Shown here: one piece after another, positions 35,159-44,457 of the stretch
Numbering within the stretch: the stretch's first letter is position 1
How the letters are laid out: every line of letters starts with the position of its first letter
Assembly (NCBI RefSeq): GCF_018613875.1
Contig: NZ_JAGGPJ010000007.1
Location: forward strand, 124,001 to 188,000
Length of the DNA stretch: 64,000 nt
Direction of reading: 5' to 3'
Source of the DNA: Arthrobacter sp. ISL-28
Lineage (GTDB): Bacteria > Actinomycetota > Actinomycetes > Actinomycetales > Micrococcaceae
The notes under the pieces: generated by a model
Told to the model about the DNA's origin: nothing
What the model saw: the letters and a program-made list of their open reading frames with translations, nothing else
Database searches by the model: none
Made by a program: the position numbers and the translations under genes

Positions 35159-35210
35159 CGTGCGCTGTGGGACAATTGAGAGGTACCTCAAGGCATCCCA
35201 AGGAGTCCCA

Positions 35211-36536
35211 TTGGCCGTAGTATCAACGCCAACCACGCTGGCGCGTGCCCTTCCCGCTCTGGATAATGCCGAAGTCCTGCGGATCCGGAACGACTTTCCT
35301 GTCCTGGACCAGCTGGTCAACGGCCGTCCGCTCGTTTATTTGGACTCAGGGGCCACATCACAGAATCCGTTGAGCGTGATCGAGGCCGAGCAGGAATTCT
35401 ACGAGCAGCGGAACGCAGCCGTACACCGCGGCGCCCACCACCTTGCCGTCGAAGCCACTGAGGTATTCGAGGACGCACGGCAGACCATCGCCGATTTCGT
35501 CGGTGCACAGTACGAGGAAATTGTCTGGACGTCCAACGCCACCGAAGGCCTGAACCTCATCAGCTATGCGCTGTCCAATGCTGGCCTGTGGGCTGCGCAG
35601 GGACGCGGCGATGCGCGGCTGCGGGACCTCGGGCTCGGCCCGGGGGACGAGATCGTCGTCACCGAAATGGAGCATCACGCGAACCTGATTCCTTGGCAGG
35701 AACTGGCCTACAGGACCGGTGCCACGCTCCGCTACATACCGATCGAAGACTTTGGAAACCTTCGGCTGGACCAGGCCGCGGAAATCGTGGGCGAGCGCAC
35801 CCGGCTGTTCGCTTTCACCCATGCGTCCAACGTGCTCGGCACGATCAACCCGGTGCAGGAGCTTGTCGCGATTGCCCGCCGGGCCGGCGCCCTCGTGGTG
35901 TTGGATGCGTGCCAGTCCGCGCCGCACCTGGCCCTCGACGTCAAGCAGCTGGATGTCGACTTTGCCGTATTTTCCGGCCATAAGATGCTAGGTCCGACCG
36001 GCATCGGCGTGCTTTACGGCAAGCAGGAGCTCCTGGACGTGCTGCCTCCCTTCCTGACCGGCGGTTCCATGATCACCACCGTGACGATGGAGCGCGCTGA
36101 GTATCTGCCTGCGCCGCAAAGGTTCGAGGCCGGAACACAAAAAATTTCTCAAGCCGTGGCGCTGGCGGCCGCCGTCAATTACCTGACCGAGACCGGCATG
36201 GACCGCGTCCACCGCTGGGAGTCGGAACTGGGCCAGCGCATGGTGGCGGGCCTTGAAGCGATTGACGGTATCCGGGTGCTTGGACCGGCCGCGGGCCAGG
36301 ACCGGATCGGGCTCGCAGCATTCGACGTCGCGGGCGTCCACGCTCACGACGTCGGCCAGTTCCTGGACGCGCGCGGGATCGCTGTCCGCGTCGGCCACCA
36401 CTGCGCCCAGCCGCTGCACCGGCGCCTTGGCCTGACGGCCACCACGCGGGCCAGCGCCTATCTCTACAACACCACCGACGACGTCGACGAATTCCTGGAC
36501 GCAGTGTCCGGAGTCCGCGCCTACTTCCGCGCGTAG
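35211..36536 (+). CDS. sufS: cysteine desulfurase SufS
   Basis: 441 residues. The start is taken as TTG 35211 because AAGGAG (35200-35205) sits 5 nt before it; the frame is open further to GTG 35160 without a ribosome site. It is a PLP enzyme that takes sulfur from cysteine for Fe-S assembly. Seen: DFPVLDQLVNGRPLVYLDSGATSQ, TEMEHHANLIPW, the PLP lysine in FSGHKMLGPTG (about 255) and the catalytic cysteine in VGHHCAQPLHRRLG (about 398). Followed by sufU at 31 bp. The rest of the suf operon (sufBCD) is not here, so the SufS-SufU pair stands alone. Confidence 0.95.
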   Translation: MAVVSTPTTLARALPALDNAEVLRIRNDFPVLDQLVNGRPLVYLDSGATSQNPLSVIEAEQEFYEQRNAAVHRGAHHLAVEATEVFEDARQTIADFVGAQYEEIVWTSNATEGLNLISYALSNAGLWAAQGRGDARLRDLGLGPGDEIVVTEMEHHANLIPWQELAYRTGATLRYIPIEDFGNLRLDQAAEIVGERTRLFAFTHASNVLGTINPVQELVAIARRAGALVVLDACQSAPHLALDVKQLDVDFAVFSGHKMLGPTGIGVLYGKQELLDVLPPFLTGGSMITTVTMERAEYLPAPQRFEAGTQKISQAVALAAAVNYLTETGMDRVHRWESELGQRMVAGLEAIDGIRVLGPAAGQDRIGLAAFDVAGVHAHDVGQFLDARGIAVRVGHHCAQPLHRRLGLTATTRASAYLYNTTDDVDEFLDAVSGVRAYFRA

Positions 36537-36567
36537 TGCCGGAATCCATGAAGACAGGTACCGCAGC

Positions 36568-37017
36568 ATGAGCCTCGACCAGCTTTACCAGCAGATCATT
36601 CTGGACCATTCCAAGGCCCGCCACGGCAGCGGCCTGTCCGAAACGGCAGCACCGGAGGGCGCGTCTACTGGCCTGTCGCACCAGCTGAATCCCGTGTGCG
36701 GCGATGAAGTCACCCTGCGGGTCGCCGTGGAACGCGGCACCGTGGCGCAGCTGGCTTGGGACGGCGCCGGGTGCTCGATCTCCATGGCATCGGCCTCCGT
36801 CCTGAGCGAGATGGCCGAAGGCATGTCCGTGGACGAGTTGCGCTCGGTGATCAGCAACTTCCGGGAGGTCCTCCGCTCGCGTGGAAAGGTCCACGCGGAT
36901 CCTGAGGTGCTCGGCGATGCTGCCGCCTTCGAAGGGGTGGCCCGCTATGCGGCGCGGGTGAAGTGCGCCATGATCTCCTGGGTCGCAGCGGAGGACGCGC
37001 TCAACCAGGCGGCCTAG
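36568..37017 (+). CDS. sufU: SufU family Fe-S cluster assembly protein / sulfur acceptor
   Basis: 149 residues from ATG 36568. Zinc-bound sulfur-transfer partner of SufS. Conserved cysteines appear in NPVCGDEVTL, GAGCSISMASASVLSEMAEG and RVKCAMISWVA, with the aspartate of CGD as the fourth zinc ligand; the N-terminus LYQQIILDHSKARHGSG is the family opening. Operonic with sufS and convergent with SCO4848. Confidence 0.95.
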   Translation: MSLDQLYQQIILDHSKARHGSGLSETAAPEGASTGLSHQLNPVCGDEVTLRVAVERGTVAQLAWDGAGCSISMASASVLSEMAEGMSVDELRSVISNFREVLRSRGKVHADPEVLGDAAAFEGVARYAARVKCAMISWVAAEDALNQAA

Positions 37018-37066
37018 CTCCATCCGCCTCCGTGGAAGCCAGGAAACCGGGCCGCCCTCATGAGAC

Positions 37067-37288
37067 TCAGCCCAGGAGGGCGGCCATCCCGATCCCCGCC
37101 GTGGCGGCGCCCAAGACCATGGACACCGCCACCAACACCACATGGACGGTGAGGAACTTGGTGGCCTTGCCGGCGTCGTCCCGGGCCCGCGGGTCCCTCA
37201 TCACCCGGCGCAGGAACTGCGGCCAGACAATGAGTGACCAGAAACCCGAGATGACCAGGATCCAGGCCAGGACGGCGGGGATTTCCAT
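37067..37288 (-). CDS. SCO4848 family small membrane protein
   Basis: 73 residues with two hydrophobic helices (about 5-25 and 47-70) joined by a basic loop QFLRRVMRDPRARDDAGKAT. Matches the actinobacterial SCO4848 family, of unknown function. It lies 4 bp after the stop of the DUF2505 gene on the same strand, so the two are probably co-transcribed. Confidence 0.8.
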   Translation of the reverse strand: MEIPAVLAWILVISGFWSLIVWPQFLRRVMRDPRARDDAGKATKFLTVHVVLVAVSMVLGAATAGIGMAALLG

Positions 37289-37292
37289 GACC

Positions 37293-37790
37293 TTAGTGGC
37301 TTTCGAGCCAGGCCTGCGCCTGCTGGGACTGGATGTTCAGGGCCTTGCCGACCATCGGCTCGGCGGCGTCGGCGATCTTGCTGCCCAGGAACGGGACGGA
37401 AGAGGAGACGTTGCCCTCGAGCTCAACCCGGGTGCTGCCGCCGTCAGCCACGAGCCGCTGAACTGCCGTGACATCAAGGGGCGCGCCGGTGATCTTGAGG
37501 GAGATGTTGCTCTGGCGGGAACCGTCGGCGGCAGGGGCGTCCCAGTTCTCCACCTGGGTCACCTTCAGGGTTTCACCCACGAACTTGCGGGCGATTTCCG
37601 GCAACCGGGTGGTGGGCAAGGTGCGGACGGACGTGGTGCTGAAGGCACCGGCAACGTCCCCGACCACGGTGAAGGACTCAAGGCTGCCTCCCACAAGTTC
37701 GCTGGTATGCCGCTGGAAGTCTTCGTTGGTGAACACCGCCGCCACGCTGTCGACGCCGTGGGGAAGGGTAGTGGATGCACTCAGTGCCAT
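37293..37790 (-). CDS. DUF2505 domain-containing protein
   Basis: 165 residues from ATG 37790, with GGAGGAT upstream. The sequence has the SRPBCC/START-like alternation of DUF2505: an N-terminal strand ALSASTTLPHGVDSVAAVF, a middle WDAPAADGSRQSNISLKITG, and a C-terminal helix AEPMVGKALNIQSQQAQAWL. Such folds bind hydrophobic ligands; the ligand is not known. Probably an operon with SCO4848. Confidence 0.85.
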   Translation of the reverse strand: MALSASTTLPHGVDSVAAVFTNEDFQRHTSELVGGSLESFTVVGDVAGAFSTTSVRTLPTTRLPEIARKFVGETLKVTQVENWDAPAADGSRQSNISLKITGAPLDVTAVQRLVADGGSTRVELEGNVSSSVPFLGSKIADAAEPMVGKALNIQSQQAQAWLESH

Positions 37791-37837
37791 GGATCCTCCA
37801 TTGTTGTGGGGTCAGAACGCTTTTTGCTCCCCACATC

Positions 37838-39388
37838 CTACGTGGTTGGCTGCGTCTCGTTGTCACCGCACTGTTCGACACCGGACTCTTTGACACTGGC
37901 GATCTTCCGGGCCGCCGCGGTGATGTTACGCGACATGGCCGGGAAGATCAGGCTGTGGAAGGGGAGCACTGCCAGCCAATAGAGGCGGCCGCTGAGACCT
38001 TTGGGGAAGAAAATTGCCCGTTGCCGGTAGCGGCTGCCGGCTCCGTCAGGCTCCACTGACAGCTCCAGCCAGGCCCGTCCCGGCGCGCGCATCTCGGCCC
38101 GCAGCCGGAGCAGTCTGCCCCGCTCGATCCGCTCCACCCGCCACCAGTCCACCACCTCGCCGACGGCGAGCCGATGGGGGTGCCGCCGGCCTCGGAGCAG
38201 GCCTGCTCCGCCGGAGAGCTTGTCCAGCCAGCCGCGGACGCTCCAGGCGAGCGGCAGGGAATACCAGCCATTTTTGCCGCCGATTCCCTCAATGACGGTC
38301 CACACGTGACCGGGGTCCACGTCGCCGTTGAATGTCCGCTCATCCACAAAGACCTTGTGCCCGGCCCACTCGGGGTCGCTCGGCAGCGGATCGGCGTCTG
38401 CTCCGGCTTTAGCCCACGTGGTTTCCACCTGCCCGTCGCGTTCCTTGCCGAGCGCCAGAGCCACGGCCCTGCGGTAGCCGGTGAGGCCGCCGTCGGGCTG
38501 TCCCATGTAGCTGTCAACGTCATGTTCGGCGGAGACAGCGTCATGTTGCAGCGACTGCACCAACGGGACGGACATGGACAGCGGAATGGGCGTCACAAGC
38601 GCCACCCACAGGCCGGCAAGCCTGGGCGCCGGAACGGGGAGCGCCAGGACCAGGCGCCGCGGCAGCCCGGCCTCGGCGGCATATTCCTTCATCATGCCGG
38701 CGTAGCTCAGGACGTCCCTGGAACCGATGTCGAACGTCCGGTTGAGCCGCTCGTCCAGTGATGCCGCAGCCACGAGGTAATGCAGCACATCCCGAACGGC
38801 GATCGCCTCGATCCGGTTCCGCACCCAGCTGGGCGCAGGCATGACGGGCAGTGTTTCCGAAAGGTGCCGGATCATTTCGAAGGATGCCGAGCCGGAGCCG
38901 ATGACCACTCCGGCCTGGAACACGATGGCATCCACGGGGCCGGCCAGGAAGACGTCCCCCACGGCTTCCCGGGAGCGCATGTGGGTGGACAGCTCGGTAG
39001 TGCGCGGGTGCAGGCCGCCAAGGTAGACGACCCGCTGTACCCCGGCAGCCGCTGCAGCGCCGGCCACGAGTTCGGCCATGGACTTTTCCTTGGCCTCGAA
39101 GCCGGTCCCTGCAGCCATGGAGTGGACGAGGCAATACAGGACGTCGACGCCCGCCAGGGCATCTTCCAGGGCTGCTGCATCATCGAGGCAGCTGCGCACC
39201 ACCTCGACGTCATCGAACCACGGAACGCCGGCGATCTTGTCGGGGGAGCGGACCAGCACCTTGACCCGATGGCCCGCATCCAGCAGGCGCGGGACCAGCC
39301 TGCCGCCGATGTATCCGGTGGCTCCGGTAACCAGCACCGTCCGCCCGATGGTGTCTGCGCTGCTGTCACGTCCGGTCTGGTCGCCCAC
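37838..39388 (-). CDS. NAD(P)H-binding SDR-like protein with C-terminal DUF2867 domain
   Basis: 516 residues from GTG 39388, with AAGGAG 6 nt upstream. The N-terminal extended SDR domain has the VTGATGYIGGRLVPRLLDAG dinucleotide loop (about 20-39), VLYCLVHSMA and VVYLGGLHP in place of the usual YxxxK. The C-terminal ~180 residues match DUF2867, a SRPBCC-like lipid-binding fold (YSLPLAWSVRGWLDKLSGG, GRRHPHRLAVGEVVDWWRVE). The catalytic Tyr-Lys pair of true reductases is not evident, so it may sense NAD(P)H rather than catalyse reduction. It is divergent from mfd; the pairing has no obvious functional reason. Confidence 0.85.
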   Translation of the reverse strand: MGDQTGRDSSADTIGRTVLVTGATGYIGGRLVPRLLDAGHRVKVLVRSPDKIAGVPWFDDVEVVRSCLDDAAALEDALAGVDVLYCLVHSMAAGTGFEAKEKSMAELVAGAAAAAGVQRVVYLGGLHPRTTELSTHMRSREAVGDVFLAGPVDAIVFQAGVVIGSGSASFEMIRHLSETLPVMPAPSWVRNRIEAIAVRDVLHYLVAAASLDERLNRTFDIGSRDVLSYAGMMKEYAAEAGLPRRLVLALPVPAPRLAGLWVALVTPIPLSMSVPLVQSLQHDAVSAEHDVDSYMGQPDGGLTGYRRAVALALGKERDGQVETTWAKAGADADPLPSDPEWAGHKVFVDERTFNGDVDPGHVWTVIEGIGGKNGWYSLPLAWSVRGWLDKLSGGAGLLRGRRHPHRLAVGEVVDWWRVERIERGRLLRLRAEMRAPGRAWLELSVEPDGAGSRYRQRAIFFPKGLSGRLYWLAVLPFHSLIFPAMSRNITAAARKIASVKESGVEQCGDNETQPTT

Positions 39389-39538
39389 GGAGTCTCCTTA
39401 CGATGGCGGCTTTGCTGGACCCAACATCACCTGCCAAGCAAGCTTAGCAATGGCACTGCAACGACCCGCGGCGCCGACCCCGCTACAACTCTCCGCTGGA
39501 GCCGCCGTTGCCAGATGCCGCCCGGCCACCGGCAGGGG

Positions 39539-39544
39539 TAGGCT
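39539..39544 (+). promoter_or_regulatory. predicted -10 box of mfd
   Basis: TAGGCT; transcription would begin near 39551, about 72 nt before the ATG at 39623. An upstream in-frame ATG at 39548 falls at or before that start point and is therefore unlikely to be used. Confidence 0.4.
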
Positions 39545-39622
39545 GGGATGACCCGGCATTCTCCCGAATTTCGGGTTTTCGTGTTGCCTGCATTCGAAGT
39601 GAATACTCCAGGAGAACCTGCC

Positions 39623-42600
39623 ATGAGCACCACCGGCCAGCCAATCAAGGGCCTGCCCCTCAGCGGCCTGCGACGCGCCCTCGCCGCAGACAAGACTTTC
39701 GCCCGCGTGCAGGCTGAGGCGTCCAGGAGTTTCAGCTCCCGTAGCCAGGACTACCAGATCAGCGCCCCGGCCGGTCTGCGCGCGGTGCTGCTAGCGGAGA
39801 TGGCGGACGGCCTGGAAATCCCCGACGGCGGCATGCCTGGCGTGGTTCTGGCCGTTACCGCAACGGGACGGGAAGCCGAGGATCTTGCCGCAGCGCTCCG
39901 TGCCTACCTGCCGGTGGACTCCGTGGCAGAGTTCCCCAGCTGGGAAACCCTCCCGCATGAAAGGCTATCGCCGCGCTCGGATACCGTGGGACGGCGGCTC
40001 TCGGTACTGCGCCGGCTGGCGCACCCGGAGAGCTCGACGGCGGGACCGCTGCGGGTCGTGGTGGCTCCCGTTCGCGCCGTGGTCCAGCCGATTGTGGCCG
40101 GCCTGGGCGAACTGGTTCCGGTCACCCTGAAGGTCGGCCAGGAAGCGCCGTTCACGGACGTGATCCGCAGCCTCGCCGACGCCGCATACGCCCGCGTTGA
40201 CATGGTGACCCGCCGCGGCGAGTTCGCCGTCCGCGGCGGCATGCTGGACGTTTTCCCGCCCACCGAAGACCACCCCATCCGGGTGGAGTTCTTCGGCGAC
40301 GAAGTGGACCAGATGCGCTGGTTCGCCGTCGCCGACCAGCGCTCTCTGTCCTCGCCCAGCCTGCACCATCCCACGGAACTCCATGCACCGCCGTGCCGTG
40401 AAATCCTCATTACGCCCTCGGTGATGTCGCGCGCAGCTACCCTCAAGACCCAGCTCCCGGCCGCCGCGGACATGCTCGAGAAGATCGCCGGCGGCATCGC
40501 CGTGGAGGGCATGGAGTCACTGGCGCCTGTGCTTGTGGATTCGATGGTGCCGCTCATGGAGCAACTGCCGGCCGGCTCCATCTCCGTGGTGATCGAACCG
40601 GAGAAGGTACGGGCCCGCGCCCATGACCTCGCCGCCACGAACGAGGAATTCCTTGAGGCAGCCTGGTCAACGGCTTCGGACGGCGGAGCTGCGCCTTTGG
40701 CGCTGGACACCGTCCTGGGCTCCCAGGCCTCCGTCGCCCTGCATTCTGCGAGCTTCCGGTCACTGACCGAAACCCGTACCGCTGCCCTCAACCATGAAGT
40801 GTCCTGGTGGTCCATCACCTCCCTCGCCACCGACGAGGAACTCACCCCGGACATCAACGTGCTCAACCTCCACGCCCGCGAACCGCGCGGCTACCAGGGG
40901 GATGTGGCCGAAATGATGGGCTTCATCGGCTCCCACGTCCGGGACCAGTGGCGCATCGTCGTGGCGACCGAAGGACCCGGTCCTGCCCAGCGGCTCGCCG
41001 AAATCTTCCACGACGCCGACATCCCGTGTGCCCGGGTCGACTCGCTGGACCACGAGCCCCAAGCGGGCATCATCGAGGTGACCACTGCCGCCGTCGGACG
41101 CGGTTTTGTCCTGGACGGGTTGAAGCTGGGCCTGCTGACCGAAGCCGACCTGCTGGGACGCACGTCGGCCGGCTCCACAAAGGACATGCGCCGCATGCCG
41201 TCCAAGCGGCGGAACGCGGTGGACCCCCTGCAGCTCCTGGCCGGAGACCATGTGGTGCACGAACAGCACGGCATCGGCAGGTTCGTGGAGCTCATCCAGC
41301 GCAAGGTTGCCGGTGGCGGGGACGGTGTGCGTGAGTACCTCGTGCTGGAGTACGCGCCATCGAAGCGCGGGGCGCCGGGGGACAGGCTCTTCGTCCCCAC
41401 GGACCAGCTGGACCAGGTCACGCGGTACGTCGGCGGCGACACCCCGACGCTCAGCAAGATGGGCGGCTCCGACTGGGCCAGCACCAAGTCCAAGGCGCGC
41501 AGGGCCGTCAAGGAGATCGCCGGGGAACTCATCCGGCTGTATTCGGCGCGCATGGCCTCCCGCGGGCATGCATTCGGCCCGGACACCCCCTGGCAGCGCG
41601 AGCTGGAGGAGGCCTTCCCGTATGTGGAGACACCGGACCAGCTGACCACCATCAACGAGGTCAAGGCGGACATGGAACGGGAAATCCCCATGGACCGCCT
41701 CGTCTCCGGTGACGTGGGCTACGGCAAGACGGAGATCGCCGTGCGGGCCGCGTTCAAGGCCGTGCAGGACGGCAAGCAGGTCGCGGTTCTGGTGCCCACC
41801 ACCCTGCTCGCGCAGCAGCATTACGAGACCTTCACGGAGCGGTTCTCCGGGTTCCCGCTGCGGGTCAAGCCGCTGTCGCGCTTCCAGGGCACCAAGGAGG
41901 CCAAGGAAACTGCCGACGGCGTGAAGAGCGGGGCCGTGGACGTGGTCATCGGCACCCACCGGCTGCTCTCCAAGGACTTCGCCTTCAAGGACCTGGGCCT
42001 TGTGATTGTGGATGAGGAGCAGCGCTTCGGTGTGGAGCACAAGGAAGCGCTCAAGAAGATGCGCACCAACGTGGACGTTCTGGCCATGAGCGCCACGCCG
42101 ATTCCCCGAACCCTCGAGATGTCCCTGACCGGCATCCGCGAGACGTCCACACTGGCCACGCCGCCGGAAGAGCGGCACCCGGTGCTGACGTACGTGGGGC
42201 CGTACACGGACAAGCAGACGTCCGCAGCGGTCCGCCGTGAGCTCATGCGCGAGGGCCAGGTGTTCTTCGTCCACAACCGGGTCTCGACCATCGAGCGGAC
42301 GGCCGCCAAGATCCGTGAGCTGGTGCCGGAGGCCCGGGTCGAAGTGGCGCACGGCCAGATGTCGGAGAGCCGGCTGGAGAAGATCATCGTGGACTTCTGG
42401 GAGAAGCGCTTCGACGTCCTGGTCTGCACCACCATCATCGAAACGGGGCTGGACATCTCCAACGCCAACACGCTGATCGTGGACGGCGCGGACAAGTACG
42501 GACTCTCGCAGCTGCACCAGCTGCGCGGACGGGTGGGCCGCGGCCGTGAACGGGCCTACGCCTACTTCCTGTACCCCTCCGAGAAGCCGCTGGGCGAAGT

Positions 42601-43294
42601 GGCACTGGAACGCCTGAAGGCCGTGGCGACGCACAACGAACTTGGTGCCGGCATGCAGCTGGCCATGAAGGACCTCGAAATCCGCGGCGCCGGCAACCTG
42701 CTTGGCGGCGAGCAGTCCGGCCACATCCAGGGCGTCGGCTTCGACTTGTACATCAGGCTCGTGGGCGAAGCCGTGGCGGATTACCGCGGCGAGGCCGAGG
42801 AGAAGGCCGCCGAGATGAAGATCGAGCTCCCCGTCAACGCCCACCTGCCGCACGACTACGTGCCCGGCGAGCGGCTGCGGCTGGAGGCTTACCGCAAGCT
42901 GGCCGCCGCGCTCACCAACGAGGCCATTGATGAAGTCCTCGCCGAGCTCGTGGACCGGTACGGGGAGCCGCCGCTGCCTGCGCAGAACCTTGTCGCCGTC
43001 GCGCGCTTCCGTGTGGGCGCCCGCGAAGCAGGGCTGTCCGACGTCGCCCTGCAGGGAAACTTCATCAAATTCTCTCCCGCGCAGCTGCCGGAGTCGAAGA
43101 CCATGCGGCTTAACCGCATGTATCCGGGCGCCCAGTCCAAGCCGGCCCTGGACGCCGTGCTCATCCCAAAGCCGAAAACGGCCAAGGTTGGCGGCAGGGA
43201 CCTCCAGGACGCAGAGATCCTGGAATGGGCCAACGGCGTGATCCGCAATATCTTCTCCGATGCCCCGCTTGCCGCACCGGCAGTAAGCGGTTAA
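39623..43294 (+). CDS. mfd: transcription-repair coupling factor
   Basis: 1223 residues from ATG 39623, with AGGAG 8 nt upstream (39610-39614); the frame from 39548 is rejected for lack of a ribosome site. Mfd removes RNA polymerase stalled at DNA lesions and recruits UvrA. Domains: UvrB-like N-terminus (VAEFPSWETLPHERLSP), CarD-like RNA polymerase interaction domain (AGDHVVHEQHGIGRFVEL, about 541), SF2 translocase with Walker A SGDVGYGKTEIAVRA (about 697), VIVDEEQRFGVEHK, the TRG motif region (RGRVGRGRERAYAYFLYP), and a C-terminal TRCF domain. Full length, no anomaly. Confidence 0.97.
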   Translation: MSTTGQPIKGLPLSGLRRALAADKTFARVQAEASRSFSSRSQDYQISAPAGLRAVLLAEMADGLEIPDGGMPGVVLAVTATGREAEDLAAALRAYLPVDSVAEFPSWETLPHERLSPRSDTVGRRLSVLRRLAHPESSTAGPLRVVVAPVRAVVQPIVAGLGELVPVTLKVGQEAPFTDVIRSLADAAYARVDMVTRRGEFAVRGGMLDVFPPTEDHPIRVEFFGDEVDQMRWFAVADQRSLSSPSLHHPTELHAPPCREILITPSVMSRAATLKTQLPAAADMLEKIAGGIAVEGMESLAPVLVDSMVPLMEQLPAGSISVVIEPEKVRARAHDLAATNEEFLEAAWSTASDGGAAPLALDTVLGSQASVALHSASFRSLTETRTAALNHEVSWWSITSLATDEELTPDINVLNLHAREPRGYQGDVAEMMGFIGSHVRDQWRIVVATEGPGPAQRLAEIFHDADIPCARVDSLDHEPQAGIIEVTTAAVGRGFVLDGLKLGLLTEADLLGRTSAGSTKDMRRMPSKRRNAVDPLQLLAGDHVVHEQHGIGRFVELIQRKVAGGGDGVREYLVLEYAPSKRGAPGDRLFVPTDQLDQVTRYVGGDTPTLSKMGGSDWASTKSKARRAVKEIAGELIRLYSARMASRGHAFGPDTPWQRELEEAFPYVETPDQLTTINEVKADMEREIPMDRLVSGDVGYGKTEIAVRAAFKAVQDGKQVAVLVPTTLLAQQHYETFTERFSGFPLRVKPLSRFQGTKEAKETADGVKSGAVDVVIGTHRLLSKDFAFKDLGLVIVDEEQRFGVEHKEALKKMRTNVDVLAMSATPIPRTLEMSLTGIRETSTLATPPEERHPVLTYVGPYTDKQTSAAVRRELMREGQVFFVHNRVSTIERTAAKIRELVPEARVEVAHGQMSESRLEKIIVDFWEKRFDVLVCTTIIETGLDISNANTLIVDGADKYGLSQLHQLRGRVGRGRERAYAYFLYPSEKPLGEVALERLKAVATHNELGAGMQLAMKDLEIRGAGNLLGGEQSGHIQGVGFDLYIRLVGEAVADYRGEAEEKAAEMKIELPVNAHLPHDYVPGERLRLEAYRKLAAALTNEAIDEVLAELVDRYGEPPLPAQNLVAVARFRVGAREAGLSDVALQGNFIKFSPAQLPESKTMRLNRMYPGAQSKPALDAVLIPKPKTAKVGGRDLQDAEILEWANGVIRNIFSDAPLAAPAVSG

Positions 43295-43297
43295 GCC

Positions 43298-44110
43298 GTG
43301 ATGGGAGGACACCACGCCGCGTCAGGGGCCGCGGCGTGGGTAGCTGTGGCCTCGACCGGGCCGTACACCTTGGGCTGGTATCCGCTGGATGCCACAGGCA
43401 TACTGATTGGCGGAATGGCGACGGCGGGCACGGCCCTGGTATGCGACTGGGACCACCGCTCCAGCACGATCGCACACTCGCTGCCGCCGCTTTCGAATGT
43501 CATTGCGGTGGGCATCGAGAACGCCAGCGGAGGTCACCGCCAGGGCACGCACTCTGTTCTCGGGGCCGCGTTTTTCGTCCTGCTGGCGACGATGGCCGGG
43601 CAGATTCAGGTGCAAACAGACTGGGGGCTGCTGTCCGTGGGCGCCGGACTGCTGTGCATGTTCATGATCAACATCGCCGCGAAGGCGCTGAAGCTGTTCC
43701 CGAAGTCGGGCGTCATCAGTAATTGGATCTTTGCCCTGACCATGGCGGGCCTGGTGACCTGGTTCGCTCCAGACCAGTGGACCTGGCTGCCGGTCTCCAT
43801 GCTGATCGGCGTCGTGGTCCACATTGTGGGTGACCTCGTAACCACCGGGGGCGTGCCGCTCCTGTGGCCGCTCGTGGTCAGACCGCCCAAAGTCCTGCGC
43901 CGGCTGCCGTTGCTGAGGATCGTCTGGCGGCCCAACGGCGCACTGTCCATCCCGCTCCTGGGCCGTGCAGGGTCCCGGCGGGAATGGCTCGTGCTCATTC
44001 CGGTCAGCGCCTACGCCATGGTGGGCATGTGTGTGGCAGCGTGGTCCCTCGCCGGCACCCATTATCCGGCGGCTTTGGCGCTGATCGGCCGACTGGCCGG
44101 CAGGGGCTAA
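43298..44110 (+). CDS. YdjM-type membrane metal-dependent hydrolase
   Basis: 270 residues, starting at GTG 43298 or ATG 43301, 3 bp after the mfd stop, so co-translated with it. Seen: MGGHHAASGAAAWVA at the N-terminus, DWDHRSSTIAHSLPP and GGHRQGTHSVLG (a His/Asp-rich metal site), and five to six hydrophobic helices through the rest. Family PF04307 (YdjM/YfhO-type); substrate unknown, in E. coli SOS-regulated. Its position after mfd would fit a DNA-damage link, but that is inference. Confidence 0.88.
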   Translation: MMGGHHAASGAAAWVAVASTGPYTLGWYPLDATGILIGGMATAGTALVCDWDHRSSTIAHSLPPLSNVIAVGIENASGGHRQGTHSVLGAAFFVLLATMAGQIQVQTDWGLLSVGAGLLCMFMINIAAKALKLFPKSGVISNWIFALTMAGLVTWFAPDQWTWLPVSMLIGVVVHIVGDLVTTGGVPLLWPLVVRPPKVLRRLPLLRIVWRPNGALSIPLLGRAGSRREWLVLIPVSAYAMVGMCVAAWSLAGTHYPAALALIGRLAGRG

Positions 44111-44120
44111 ACCTCCGATT

Positions 44121-44162
44121 AAACGCCTGAAGCCCCGGAAAAATCCGGGGCTTCAGGCGTTT
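44121..44162. terminator. bidirectional terminator, perfect 18-bp stem
   Basis: 44121-44138 pairs with 44145-44162 without mismatch around the loop AAAAAT. The stem begins with AAACGCCTGA and ends with TCAGGCGTTT, so A/T ends flank it on both strands. It separates the mfd-hydrolase operon from the convergent small membrane protein gene. Confidence 0.9.
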
Positions 44163-44173
44163 GGGTGTGGCTC

Positions 44174-44407
44174 TCAGTGCTCACCGGCTGAGTCTGAGCG
44201 GCCCAGAATGGTCTGCGGGATCCAGTAGGCGAGAGCGAACAGGCCCAGGCACACGGCCATCGGCCACGGGTTGTCCAGTGACAGGAAGGACAGGGAGTAG
44301 ATGGCACCCAGGAACAGGGCCATCATCACGACGAAGAGAACAATGCTGGAAACCAGGCTGTTCTCGTTCTGGGGTGTCTGTACCTGCGTGTTGATCTTGC
44401 TGGACAT
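44174..44407 (-). CDS. small two-helix membrane protein of unknown function
   Basis: 77 residues from ATG 44407, with GAGGAA upstream. Hydrophilic N-terminus (about 1-17) with Asn/Gln, then two helices (about 19-44 and 49-68) and a short charged tail. No family recognised. It lies 50 bp after deoC on the same strand and ends at the bidirectional terminator, so it is probably the last gene of the deoC transcript. Confidence 0.6.
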   Translation of the reverse strand: MSSKINTQVQTPQNENSLVSSIVLFVVMMALFLGAIYSLSFLSLDNPWPMAVCLGLFALAYWIPQTILGRSDSAGEH

Positions 44408-44457
44408 TCGTTCCTCCTCGGCCCCGCGGGGCTCAAACTGTGGCGGCTGCCGGCGGA

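Larger units (their letters stand above)
34668..35210. other. 543-bp intergenic region between the LuxR pair and sufS
   Basis: No gene is seen. In order it holds: the stop-codon duplication; three imperfect 23-24-bp direct repeats starting GCACCGCCTT at 34761, 34785 and 34808; an AT-richer stretch (34870-34970) with CCAGTA at 34880 and 34932 and TACTGG at 34951; a nested stem-loop (35052-35110); a terminator-like stem (35128-35158); and the sufS ribosome site. The late order of promoter-like sequence, folded RNA and terminator allows a small RNA here, not proven. Confidence 0.5.

Noticed and set aside
36568..37017. A complete suf operon
   Set aside because: Only sufS and sufU are here; sufB, sufC and sufD are not in the window.
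40760..43315. 851-residue minus-strand frame opposite mfd
   Set aside because: Complement-strand artefact of high GC; mfd is full length and motif-complete on the other strand.
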